Shown in pieces: positions 10,862 to 22,383 of a stretch of DNA of 64,000 bases. The stretch covers positions 124,001 through 188,000 of the forward strand of contig JAMDHS010000017.1 in assembly GCA_029717555.1 (NCBI GenBank). The letters run 5' to 3'. Position 1 is the first letter of the stretch. Each line of letters opens with the position of its first letter. The DNA comes from Peribolospora baueri (lineage: Eukaryota > Basidiomycota > Peribolosporomycetes > Peribolosporales > Peribolosporaceae). The translations under genes and the position numbers were made by a program. The notes below the pieces were generated by a model. The model did not search any database and was not told the DNA's origin. It was given only the letters and a program-made list of their open reading frames with translations.

Positions 10862-12205
10862 GTATCATCTAGCTTCGCCGAGCCTTTCATCCATTTTTTT
10901 CTTACCTTTGTCGTACGATACGACCGTCCCACGCCACGTCACGTCACCGGCACAGCCACCAACAAAGCATCGCGCCGCCCGACACCTCGTGGGAGTTCCC
11001 CTCCCCCTCCCATCCGCACCCATATTCATATTCCACCACATCTCCACCTCCACCCAATCCTTCCTCTCCCTCCCGCGGCGTGTTCGGTAGGACGGTTGCG
11101 AGGATCTGGGCGCATATGCGACGCGCGTAAAAGTCCACTCTGTGTGTCTGTCTGTCTGTTTGCTTGTCTGTTTGTGTGTGTCCAATCACGTCAGCGAAAC
11201 GTATGTACGAGTACTGCATATGTAATCTCCCACCGTGGCGGTCGTAAGCTTGCCGATCGGCCCTTCCCTTCCTTCCTTCGTTCCCGCACCGGGAAGACGA
11301 AGGGCGGGCGAGAAGTCCGAAACATGTGACGGTGTGCCCAATCGGGGCGGCTTGGGATGAAGTGGGCATCATGTATGTGCATGACGGTCATCTGAGCCTT
11401 AGTTGGGTGGCACGGCGCGGCGCGGCCTGCCCACCCCACCGCCAACTCGTGAGGGCCGCAAGAGAGACGGCCGAACGTACAAGACGACGGACGGGACGGG
11501 TCGCGTCGTGCGAGAACGGTCCCACCTACCCTGGGGCCCTCCTTCGCCTTGTGTGGAATGATAATAAGGTAGGCGTCACGATGGCGCCTCCCTCTAGGAG
11601 AGATGGAACGGCGCCTTTGAGAGGTCCACCAAGGACGTTTTTGCGCCGTCTTGATCTCGCTTCCGTGGAACGTTTGGAACAGAAGGTGGGCGTGAATAGA
11701 AGGTGGGCGTGAATACAGGCGTGCCTCGGTAACAACCTGTGGGGAGGAGAGAGAGAAAGGGAGAGGGTGAGATAGTAAAAAAGGGACGAGGAGCAAGGAC
11801 CTGCGTGGACGCTAGGCTTGGCGGACAGAGTGGCTCGTCTTATTCTCCAGCAATGAGGCGGCGGTGTGTATGCGTGGATCAGGTCGTTGGATTCGGATGG
11901 AGACGTCAGCGTGCGTGGTCGGAGAGGGCGTTAAATGCGAAGAAGCGAAAAGTGGAGGGGAAGGCGAAAGAGGGGATAGATGATGTGCGTAATCTACATG
12001 CGACAGGCGGGGAGAGACAAGCCGGGTGACGAGAGGACAGAGAGGGGAGCCCGAGATGGAGGTGAGAAAACGAAAAGGAAGTGATATGAAGCGGAGGCGG
12101 CGATCGACGGAAAGGGCAAAAAGGGTCCTTGGTTGGACGAGCGTGAATGACGTCAGAGGGCCGGGCGAAGACGAAGACGAGGCGACCCGACGAGGTGGTC
12201 TTGGC
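10862..12205. other. Convergent intergenic region, no gene recognised
   Basis: This stretch separates the 3' ends of two convergent genes. It contains a TCTG/TGTT-type short repeat at about 11138-11182 and several compositionally biased open frames without recognisable domains. A further exon of the upstream gene could hide at its start; I could not identify one. Confidence 0.4.
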
Positions 12206-14447
12206 TCAATAGTTGACAGTGACCAGGAACTCGGCCTTCTTTCCTCCACCACCGCCAGCGGGGGCGAGGGGCGCTCCGCCGCCGCATTTGCATGGACCTG
12301 AGCCCGGGCAGCACCGGTACCCGCTGCCAGGGACGCACCACCATGGACCGCCTCCGCCCCCGTAGCGGGCGACGATGCCGGCGAGGGCGTCCTGTGATGG
12401 CGACACGGCAGAAATGGGCAATGAACAGAAGACGTGAGTCGTGAAGGACGGCCAGAAGGAGCGCTCCTCGATCGTAATAGACAGTTGAAAAAGCGAAATG
12501 AGAAAGGGAGGAAAAGCAACGCACGTCGACACCATCAGAGGTAGGCACTTTCTCATATGCGCCCTTCTTCTTCGCCTCCTCCTCCTTTTTCTTCTTCTCT
12601 TCCGCTTCCTTCTTCTTCTTCTCCTCTTCCTTCTTTTTCTTCTCCTCCTCTGCCTTCTTCTTCAGCTCCTCCACCCTGCCCGGTATGAAGATGGGCGCCA
12701 GGTCGAAGGCTAGGAGGAGCGCGGCGGCGAGGCTGAGAAGGAGCAAAGCAGGAGGGAAGGGACGACAAACGAAAACGAGGTCAGCGCGGGTGCGTGGGTG
12801 CAGCCAAATCGAGGGCTGGGGCCAGCTCGAACGAAACTCACAACTCGGTGACGACGAACAAGATCCAAAACGCGACGGCAGACTCTGGCGGGGACCTGCC
12901 TATCCCCTTGAGCGAGTCCCAGCTCATGTAGACGCCCTGATACTGGCTAAGCTCACCGCCGGGGTGGCCGGCGGCGGTCCATGCGGTCTCGGCCACAGCG
13001 CCTGCCCAGATGCACCAGATAAAGTGGATCAGTAGGAGGGCAAGGCCGCCTTCGAGGATGGCAAGCGCCATCGTAGGGATCTTGTGCACCGAACGGGCCA
13101 TCAGGGTGCTGCGGAGATGAAACGAAGATTGGTTTTTGATGGTCCGGGAGGTGGGTTGGGAGAGGGAAGACGGCGTCAGTGTGGGGGAGCGACTCCTTCC
13201 ATTGCTGAGCGCAACCGGAAAGGAGGGGACCGGGCTCACAAGAACATGGCGACCAGAATGACGCCCATCTCGATCAAGCTAGCGGCAAGGGGCAGCAATG
13301 GCGCGGCCTGGTCTGGCCTACCATCGTTGACGCCGGCGCCGGAGGAGCTGCTTGGCGTGTTTTGGTTGAGGAAGACGGCCAAAGCGGCCGAGCCGCCGAT
13401 GTAGAACGCAAAGGCGCCGGCGTTGACGATGCGCAAACCGAGTATCGACATTGGGCTGAACTTGGGCGCTCGAACCGTGAACAGATATAGATATACCTCC
13501 AACTGTGGGTGTGGGTGTGGGAGGAAAGCATATGAGCGGGCGGAGAGAGATCTTTTGCGGTGTTGCGGAGCACCCGAGTCCGGCAATCGTCCTCACCAGG
13601 AAAGGCGTCGCAGCCTGCAGGAAGACTTGCTCAATGACGATCCCTCCGGTGGTCGGATCGTTATTCGCCAGATATGCCCTAAGCGGGGTGGGTGGACGGA
13701 GGGGGAGCCGAAGGCCAGATGAAGAAGAGGGATACGGAACCAGGCCGGGTCAGTTTTTTGAGTCGTTTTCATCGAGGTACCGCGGAGAGACGGGAAGAGG
13801 GACTTACCTAGCTGCAAAGGTAGCGAGCCTGAGCACCAAAAAGAAAGCAAGAATCAGTGAGGCTATCTGAACGGCCAACAGCTTCCTAGTGAACCTCCAT
13901 GCCAAGGCGGCCAACAGGGCCAGGTAGAGGAGAAGGAAGATGACCGAGCTGGAGGGGTGGAGGGGCGCATGATGGACATTGGCGAGAATGAAGTGGACGT
14001 CAGCGGGCGTGCCCCGGAGGGGAAAGAAGAAGGAGAGAGAGGAAGAGAGCGAGCGGTAGGCACGCACGCAACCATATCGTCGCTTTCGTCGGGCACGACG
14101 CCATAGATGACTTGCACCCAGCTCGGGCCAGGCCAGACGGCGCAGGTACCGCCGCTGCCGCAACCCGGCGAGGTCTCGGGCGAGCTAGTGGGCCAGGGCG
14201 TGGTGGTGGTAGAGGAGGAGTGGTGGGAGGGGGTATACGGGTACGAGTTAGAGATGGTGGTGGTGATGGTGGTGGTACAGTCGTCCCACTCGGTCGTCAT
14301 CGTCGTCGTCGTCGTCCACCACCTCCGCGCCAGCTGCGTCGCTGCCGCCGCCGCCGTGGGTCCGGCCGTACGAACGGCTGAGGCGGCTGCGCGTAATGGG
14401 TAGGAGGTGGGTGTTGCCGGGGTGGGGACGATGGGGAATGCAGGCAT
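12206..14447 (-). CDS. Seven-transmembrane protein with charged tail and Cys-rich end
   Basis: Seven exons (12206-12391, 12525-12732, 12842-13108, 13240-13502, 13597-13678, 13808-13948, 14068-14447) give 508 residues with all phases consistent. The N-terminal about 125 residues are Thr/Ser-rich with Cys and end in VIYGVVPDESDDM; they are probably outside the membrane. Seven hydrophobic segments follow, beginning SVIFLLLYLALLAALAW and ending with LFLAAALLLAFDLAPIF. A Lys/Glu-only helical stretch (EELKKKAEEEKKKKEEEKKK onward, about 45 residues) comes next. The protein ends in a Gly/Cys-rich segment with WWCVPGSGYRCCPGSGPCKC. The layout resembles fungal receptor-like integral membrane proteins, but I cannot place it in a named family. 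Confidence 0.8.
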
Positions 14448-15480
14448 CTTGGCGGCGTCGTCGTTGAGGTCGTCAATGAAAGGTTATTGCTGTGGTCGGA
14501 TGGTCTCCTCGCCCGCGATCGGGCGGGAGGAGAGGGAGGAGGAGGAGGAGGAGGATAGGAGGTGGGACGAGAATAGCTTGAGGAGAGCAGATGATAACGG
14601 AAGAGGGAACAGAGGGAGGGCCCTCGTGGGTGGGGGAGCACTTGGATAAGAATGGGAGAGGGAGAGGGAGGGGGAGGGATGAGGCTTGCGATACAACATC
14701 CACTCCCTTCTTTCTTTCATTAAGGCCGTCGCTCGCGTACACATGGATGGGCACCGCATCACGCTGACTTGCGAAGGCGGAGGGAGAACATCGGTCAACA
14801 TGCACCTCCCTTCCGACCGGCGACGCGATGATAGATAGATGGAACCACATATGATGCCGACGACCACGGAGCGACGGCCGACGGACGCTAACCCACACGG
14901 ACGAGGCGATACATACGACAGTTGCTCTTCCTTCCGACGTCTTCGTCGCCGCCACCCTCGTATACAACCTGGGCGCTTCGATGGGTCAGATCAGTAACAA
15001 AGCGGCCACATCTCGCATCTGGGAGCGCAGAGACGCCGGCGCCGACGGCGGAAGCAAGGGGCTCAGGGGGAAGTGCATCGCCTCGCCCCAAAGACGACGT
15101 ACATGCATATGCGTCGTAGAACGTATCTGTGTAACATAGCTGTCACCCGTCGCCGTGCAACGTGAGCATCCGGCGCACATGCTTAGGAGCCGATCAGACC
15201 GACCTGTCATCCATCCACATCCAACGCCATAGACGAGGACATCGAACAGACAGACACGAGACAGAATTGCCATCAGGATCAGGGACCAGGTACGGTATCC
15301 ATGCGAACCCCTAAATGAGAAGAAGTGGCCCGTCAGGTCTGATCGCAAGTAACTCAGGGCGAAATTGCTTTCCCTTCGGCCGTTGCCGTCTCCTCTTGCG
15401 GCTCTGGAGGAAATGAGCGCTGGCGAGACGAGAAGATGATCGAGCCGGAAGCCGGTCGCGCTTGGGCGCGTCGGGGTAGC
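14448..15480. other. Promoter-side intergenic region, no gene recognised
   Basis: This is upstream of the seven-transmembrane gene. It carries a GGA/GAG run at about 14535-14557. Open frames lack domains. The right side merges into the retroelement fossil, whose outer limit is not sharply visible. Confidence 0.35.
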
Positions 15481-15496
15481 CTCGTGTCACGTGCGT

Positions 15497-15563
15497 CCGC
15501 CGGTATGCACTTGCATGAGCGTGGGAACAATAGGAAAAGGATGCGATCCTCAGATGCGCTGTA
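15497..15563 (-). repeat. Left terminal (LTR-derived) copy
   Basis: The reverse complement of this stretch matches 16789-16855 closely, starting with ACAGCGCATC and ending in GTGCATACCG. It lies upstream of the gag fossil where an LTR is expected. Its full extent to the left is not clear. Confidence 0.7.
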
Positions 15564-16523
15564 ATCAAACAGCGTGAAAGCCCGTCGATACCTTGTTCTC
15601 TTGGTTACAATCGCTTAAGCCCGCCAACCCTGCGAACAGGTTATTAGCCCAGGCTCAAGTCGTCTAACCGCGCACGGACCAAGCAAGAACAAGGACAAGA
15701 TGTCGACCCACCGAAAGCGACGCTCGAGCGACGTATTCGACGACCAATCGCGTCCAACGACCCCTAAGAACGACACGACGACGAACTACGCGAAGCTTTC
15801 GCGTCCATCGCGGTCGAAGACAGCTCGCCTCCTAGGGTCCTGGAAGAAGTCTCGCACGCACGAGGCAATGAAGGCGCCGACGTCAGCTGAGAGGAAAGCC
15901 CGAAGCAGGAAACCACCGAACAGCGTCAAGGCTTCATGCCACAGCAGCCTCAGCGGCTGCCTATGTGGACGCTTCAGTGGCCTGCGAATGTGCAAGGAGG
16001 GACGCACACGTATGCGATGCCTCCTGCGTTTTGGCCTCAACTTGTACAAGGTCAACAGGCTCCAATGCCTTGGCCCCAGACCACGCAAGGTCAGCCGCCT
16101 CCAATGCAGCAAGTTTACTTGCCATGGCCGGCTTTCCATCCGTCGGTCTCCCAGCCTCCTCCCGATGTGCAAGGTGCACCGCACTGGTCGCGACGAAAAC
16201 AAGGACGTCGGTCACAACACCTCAGCCGGACCGACAGTCGAGTCCCAAAACGGACGAGAGAGGGAGAAGGAGATTGAGAAGGATGAGAATAGGGCCAATC
16301 AGCTCGTGACAACGCTTATGAACTCCAAGGAGGTCAAACTCATGGGTCCGAACTACGACGCTTGGCAGTTTGCGTTCAGGCAGGTTGCCGGGGCCATCTC
16401 ACCCGGATCGCTCCGGATCATCGAACGCAAGGAGATCGGGCCCCCGGATAACGCTCCCCAGTGGGAGAAAGACGTTTTCAAGGAGCAGAAGCAGCGGGCA
16501 CAGTCTGCGCTTGTACTCGCTCT

Positions 16524-16766
16524 CGACGAGCAGCACAGACACGAAATGAGGGAAGTCGAGGATCCGCACGAAATCTGGAGGTCTTTGGCGGAAGGTACAA
16601 GCCTATCGAGCAATCGTCCTCTCTGGGTGCAGTTGGAGAACCTCTTTGCGGCAGATCATCATGCTCGGAAAGAGGTTCTCCAACTGCACCCAGAGAGGAC
16701 GATGAAGACCTCCAGATTTCGTGCGGATCCTCGACTTCCCTCATTTCGTGTCTGTGCTGCTCGTCG
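16524..16766. repeat. Foldback: inverted duplication inside the gag fossil
   Basis: The left arm (about 16524-16648) is repeated in inverse orientation at about 16667-16766 around a spacer of about 18 bases. The right arm lacks about 29 bases present in the left arm, so the arms are not perfect mirror images. The duplicated DNA is gag-derived. The arms would form a long hairpin. Confidence 0.85.
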
Positions 16767-16788
16767 GTGCGAGTGGCGCTCCTTATAT

Positions 16789-16855
16789 ACAGCGCATCAG
16801 AGGATCGCCTCCTTTTCCTTCCTCTCGTCCCACGCTCATCCACGTGCATACCGCC
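16789..16855 (+). repeat. Right terminal (LTR-derived) copy, inverted
   Basis: This is the inverted partner of 15497-15563. It lies just outside the foldback arm and is followed by sequence that I cannot assign. Confidence 0.7.
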
Positions 16856-16889
16856 CTACTGTAGCAACGGCGCTGCTGCTGCAGCAACT

Positions 16890-18886
16890 AGCAAGGAAGG
16901 CTTATTAACGGTCCCTTTCTTCTAACATCCCCGCTCCAGCCTCGCTGCGGCACGGAGAGGAGGACGATTGGACGGCGTTCCGGGCGACGAACTTTTACGT
17001 CTTTGCTACTTGCATACTTCCTTGAGGCCCGCGTCGGTGACAGAAGTTGAACGATGCGTGGGCTGGGAGGTATGTGACGGGCGGGTGACTCGGGCCGTCC
17101 GGCAGCCTGATCGTCGTTAGCGGCGGTAGCCAGCACTCGAACGAGGCCGGCGCTCCAGCGCATCATCGATGATGGGTGTCCTCGACGTCCGCAGCGCATG
17201 GTATGCACAGTAGGACGACTTGTTTCCATGCGTCGTTCAGAGTCTCCCGACGTTGGGTGCCCGCGTCCCGCTGCGAGCTCGTCTTAGGTCGTGTCGGCGC
17301 GCTTCTCGCGTCTCTCTTCTTTCTCTTCTCACAAACAAACCGTTTGGCCTACGAGGAGTACCATTTCTTCCTTGCTCGGAGAGGTTCGCGCGCCAACGTG
17401 GGAGAGCCGTCTCTCCCTTCGTTGGGGGGCGCGTCGAGTCCTCACTCAACGTGGCCGACACTGTCTGTCCCTAGCTTGACCGCTCGCCCGCTCTGTCTGT
17501 GGGGTGTGTATATAGGCAGCCTGGCGGTCTGTGGGAGCGAGGTCCAAACCGATGGAAGGTCGCCAGACGGGAACACAGCCGTCTGTTCCGTCGTTGTTGA
17601 CCCGTATGGCTGGCTGCCTATGACCGACCAGGAGGGGGAGGAAGAAGGAAGCGTCGTTGACGAATGAAGCGCAGAGTTGGTGAAGAAAGAGCACGCCCTC
17701 GACTGCGGATGGCTCCCTCGACTATGGGAATGGCGACGGCCAGCGGGATCCGGACGTCTTTGATGAAGCGAAGCGGAGTGAGTATTACTATGCATGCTGC
17801 GCAGTATACGGTGACCATGTCACTTGGGGCCGCAGCGCGAGAACGGCGTCCGGACTTGGACATCCCTCGGATCGTGTCCACAGTTCGGTGCAGTTTAAAC
17901 TGGGTGTCAGCGCGTCGAGGGACCGCCCGGTCGGTCGGTCGGCCACACATCCCGTCCCGTCCATCTGAGCTCCTGTCAGGTCGCGGTCGTCTGCGTAGGG
18001 CGCCTCGTCGTTTGTAAATCCACTTTGTCAAAGATGGGGCGACGGGAAGGACGGACGATAACGTCGCGGAGACGGATCCATCAGCACCTCCGCGACCTCT
18101 GGGGCCCCGGGACGCCCGGAACGTCCGGACGGAGGCCGGTCAGGGCGTCCGTGGTATTCGTCATTCGCCGAGTGCTGAGCCACTTGTTTTCCTTCTTCTC
18201 TTCTCCGAACCGTAGACACGTAGATACACAAGGAAGAAAGGGACGCCGGCTCCTGTGTTTACGTACACACCGGCCACTTCCGTCTGGGCCACCTGGGGCG
18301 GACTCGGGCAGCGGCCGGGAAAACGGATTTGCCGGCGCGCCTCCTGCTGACGTCGGCAGATTAGATCAAGGTAAAGAAAGGGTCGGGTCGACCGGCAATA
18401 CACAACGTCGCCGGTGCTCGTCGCTCCTTCTTCCATTAGTCAGTCACGTCCCCAGATCGGGGCGGGTGCCGGGACTGGGCGCTGTGTGTCTGGGGTAGCA
18501 CACAACGTCCGGCGATCCGGAATGGAGGCCAGGAGGGGATACGAAATTCCGTTGCCGGAGTGAGACAGCTGACAGGCAGACAGCTGACAGGCAGACAGAC
18601 AGACAGACAGAAAGACAGATCTCCGCCCCGCCTGCACCGGCGCAGGCGGCTCGCACAAGCACCACTATTTGAAGGACCCCCGCCCGAGCGCAAGGTCATC
18701 CCCGTCCCTCCCTTCCACCTGCACACGGCACCATCGCCTTCTTCGTCTCCCGATCCACCCAGCTCGCCGCCGCCGTCTCTCCGTCGGAGGCCCCCGCAGC
18801 GCCTTTTCCTTCCTCGTCACCGCGGCATCTTCCTCCTTCATCGCTCGCCTAGCCGACACCCACCAAGGCTCCCATCCTCGACAGAT
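16890..18886. other. Two kilobases without a recognised gene; promoter of the flavoprotein gene
   Basis: The stretch lies between the retroelement fossil and the phenol hydroxylase. No open frame here shows a domain, and no tRNA-like structure is seen. A GACA/GGCA microsatellite occupies about 18567-18620, roughly 270-320 bp before the next start codon. CT-rich leader sequence precedes that ATG. Confidence 0.4.
18567..18620 (+). repeat. GACA/GGCA microsatellite in promoter region
   Basis: The run contains two copies of GACAGCTGACAGGCA followed by repeated GACA units, upstream of the phenol hydroxylase gene. Confidence 0.85.
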
Positions 18887-21800
18887 ATGGCCACCTCAGA
18901 CTCGAAGCCGAGCCAGGGAACTCCGGCGACGCAAGAGGAGACCCACGCCGTTCTCTCCTCCGTCGACCTGCACAAGTACCCGGCCACGCACACGGAGATC
19001 AACGACGACGAGTGGGATTTCGTCATCGTCGGCGTGAGTGGACAGCCGGCCTTGCTGAATGTTCTTTCGCGTCGCCGGGCGCTCTAGCGCGTGCCGCAGG
19101 TTTCGCTCAATCTTCCGGCCTTTCTCTCTGCTTTCGCTCCCCGTCTCTTTTCGTCTTTTTTTGATGATGCCGACGACAGGCTGGCCCAGCGGGCCTGATG
19201 CTCGCCGTGAGTATGTGCAGATGGCGTTCGATTGGGCGCGCTCGCGCATCCAGCCGTGAGAGGGCGAGCGTGTACAGGAAATCTCACCTTGGTCCCGCTC
19301 TCGTGTCTTTTCGTCTCCCAGGCGTCTCTCGCTCGCTTCGGAGGACACAAGATCCTTGTCGTCGATGAGCGTTCCGAGCCTACCACCGGTGCGTAGCCCA
19401 GGCGCGGAAAAGGCCTCCCCTTCGCCCTCGACTCACGTTTACCTTGTAGACTGATCCCCTCCCGCTCTCCCCCTTCCAGCTGGCAGAGCGGACGGCGTCC
19501 AACCGCGCACGATCGAAGTCCTTCGCAACATGGAGCCTTTAGGCACAGAGTTCGTCCAGCGCTCGAGCGCCAGCTTTGAACGCACGTTTTGGGATCCCAA
19601 GGCGGACGGTTCGAGGGGGATCGAGAGAACTAGGAGGGTGCAGAGTTTCCCTGCTGGCATGGAAATTCAGGGTGAGTATGAGCAAGTCGGCCGAAACTTG
19701 ACGTACGCCCCTTTTTCAATTGTCTTTTCGTTTTTTCCATTGTCCGCCCATTTCCTTCTGTCCAGACAACTGCACGCTCGGAATACAGCAAGGTCTGATC
19801 GAGGGCGCCTTCTTGAGAGACATGGACAGGCACGGTCTCCGAGTCACACGGCCATGGGTGCGTCCGGACACTTCGTCCCGCCTTAGCCGCGGTTTGGGGA
19901 AAGGAAAGAAGCTCGCGCCTTCTTTCACTCGCTTACCTCTTTCTTGATTTCATGCTCTTGTTACCTTGCACACGGAAAATAGGGCTTCAAAAACTTTGTT
20001 CTGGACAACTCTCCGACCCACCCCGTCGCGGTGACCCTCCAAAAGTTCCTTCCCACCGTCGATACTGTCAACCAATCCGGCCAGCCCACCTCTGCGCCTC
20101 TTAAGCCGACGGGCGAAGTGAAGGAGGTGCGGACCAAGTTTTTGATCGGCTGCGATGGAGGGAGGAGCAGCGTTCGTGCCGTGATGGAGAGGGAACACGG
20201 AGTGACGATGACCGGAGACTGGGTGGATACGCTGTGGAGCGCGCTGGACTGCGTCGTCGAGACGGACTTTCCTGGTGAGCTTCGATGCGTGGCAACGAAT
20301 GGATGGGCGCGTTGTGTTCTACGTGCGCGACGTACGACGGCTCATTCGTGTCCCCCTCCTCCTCCCCCCTTTCCCTTCTTTGACACCCGCGACTGGAAGA
20401 TGTGAGGAAGATCGCCGCCATCCACTCGAGGAACCACGGCGCGCTGTACATCTTCCCACGCGAGGAGACTCCGGACGGCAAGCCAATCATCAGAGCGTGA
20501 GCATGGGCCCCCTGTGTCATCCTGGATCCCCTTCCGGGAGCTGCGATTTGCTTCTTTGGCTTGAGATGATACTCACCCTTCCTCCTTCCCTGGCACCCCA
20601 ACGTCTCATCATCTCGGACACAGATACACCCAAGTTAACTACCTCGAAGGTAAAAAGTCCAACGAGAGCGCTCTGACCGCCCGAGACAAGATCACGAAGG
20701 AGATGGTGCAGAAGGCCATTCAGGAGATCGCCTACCCTTACAAGTTTGAATTCAAGCGTGAGCTACCAGACGATGTGCACGTACAGACGTTTCGGATGTC
20801 GAAAGGGCGATCTCGATCTGACCTGACCGTTTTGTGCTGTCCTCGGGCTCGGACCTCGGCCTCCTTCGCTTCCATAGAGGTCGAATGGGTGAGTGTTTGG
20901 AGGCGATCGCTGCCCGGTCGGGAAGGCGCCGAGCCGAGCTTAGCTGACGGTTTCCCTCCCTTCTTTTCGTTGCTTCTGCAGTTCACCGCGTATCCCATCG
21001 GTCAGCGAATCGTCAGCCGCTACTCGAACCTAGGTTCCGAGGGCAAGTTCCCTGCCCACCATGTCTTCCTCGCCGGCGACGCTTGTAAGTGGTATATTCA
21101 CGACGGCGGGATTTATGGTGCCCTCATCTGCTCCCACGGATTTGGTGTTCCCTTCGCTCATCCCTATTCCCCCGCTCTTCCCCTCCCATTTCTTCAAGGC
21201 CACACTCATTCGCCCAAGGCCGGACAGGGCATGAACACGGCGGTCATCGATGCGCACGCGCTCGCTTGGCGCTTCAACCTCGTCCAAAAGGGCATGGCAA
21301 ATCACGATGCCCTTCTTGGCTCTTACCACGACGAGCGCTGGAAGGTCGGAAGGCAGCTGATCGACTTTGATGCCGAGTACGCCGCTCTGTTCAGCGGTGA
21401 GATTCCTAAGAGCCAACCGCATCTGATCAACATGAGTGAAGAGGAGAGGAGGGAACACTTCATCCATGTTCAGAGGAGGAACGTGAGTTAGGATGGGAGC
21501 CATACCTTCGCTTTCACACTCGTCTAGGCCGAAAGCTGACAATGATGCGTCTCGAAAACTCCGCGTGACGTTCTATAGGCCGCTTTCACGACCGGCGCCG
21601 GTGTGGTCTACCACGACGGCCTCCTCAACTACCGGGATCCTCGTCCCCTCGGCCTACCCGGGCCCGTCACCAAATACCTCGAGCCCGGCGCCCGACTCGA
21701 GCCGGCATGGGTGACGCGCTTCGTCAACTCCGAGCCGGTGCGCATCATTCACGAGATCCAATACGACGCACCCGGCGGCTTCCGCATCTATGTCTGCACC

Positions 21801-22383
21801 GGCGACCTCGAGCTCAACGCGCGAAAGCTCGAGGAACTCGCCGCCGCGTGGTCCGGTCCTCAAAGCTTCCTCAACCGCTTCACTTCGAACCGCACCATCG
21901 GTTACAACAAGAAGCCGCCGCAGCTGAACACTGGCTTGATGGGCGGGTTCGGTACGGAGGTCAACCCGATGTTCCATATTCTGACCGTCGTCAAGCAGAG
22001 CCGGTTCCGCTTTGAACTGGAGGTGAGCGGCATGCTTGCTGTTGTTATTGGCTGCGAAACGAGCGAGCCGTCTTGCTAACGTCGTCCCCACCACCTTTTC
22101 TTCCCTTCCCCTCTTATAGGATCTCAAACACCTCGGTCCCCTTCGCGCGATGGTCTATGCCGACGACGAAGAGCGGGGCGGACGCGCCATCGGCCGCGAG
22201 GACGGCGACTTCACCGTCGGTGGCCTTCACCGCAAGTGGGGTCTCGACAACGGCGGCATCGTCGTGTGCCGCCCCGACGGCTATGTCGGCGTCGTCGCAC
22301 CGCTCGACAAGACAGGCGTGGAGGCTATCGAACGGTACTTTGATGCGTTCCTCACCGAAGCTAAGGGGAGGAGCAGACTTTAA
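18887..22383 (+). CDS. FAD-dependent phenol 2-monooxygenase family protein
   Basis: Thirteen exons (18887-19033, 19180-19206, 19322-19388, 19480-19671, 19766-19857, 19983-20274, 20400-20496, 20624-20757, 20878-20888, 20982-21084, 21199-21482, 21579-22022, 22120-22383) give 717 residues. The FAD dinucleotide fold is WDFVIVGAGPAGLMLA near residue 45. The DG motif is FLIGCDGGRSSVR. The second FAD motif is [20 protein letters not shown] near residue 382. A thioredoxin-like C-terminal domain (FHILTVVKQSRFRFEL to GYVGVVAPL) completes the group A flavoprotein hydroxylase layout of the yeast phenol hydroxylase family. Such enzymes use NADPH and oxygen to hydroxylate phenols to catechols; the real substrate cannot be told from sequence. 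Exon 2 has only 27 nt and exon 9 only 11 nt; both are needed to keep the conserved frame. Confidence 0.93.

Larger units (their letters stand above)
15480..16880 (+). mobile_element. Broken Ty1/copia-type LTR retrotransposon fossil, gag part only
   Basis: Fragments of a copia-type gag are readable on the plus strand between about 15700 and 16650. They include a Pro/Gln-rich stretch and a UBN2/DUF4219-like segment (KLMGPNYDAWQFAFRQVAGA, then HEMREVEDPHEIWRSL). Just before gag, near 15638-15655, a sequence resembling a primer-binding site follows what looks like the end of an LTR. No protease, integrase, reverse transcriptase or RNase H is seen. The outer parts, 15497-15563 and 16789-16855, are related copies in opposite orientation, so the element is not a simple LTR-flanked insertion. 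It is clearly broken. The two terminal copies differ at several positions, suggesting it is not very recent. Confidence 0.8.
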
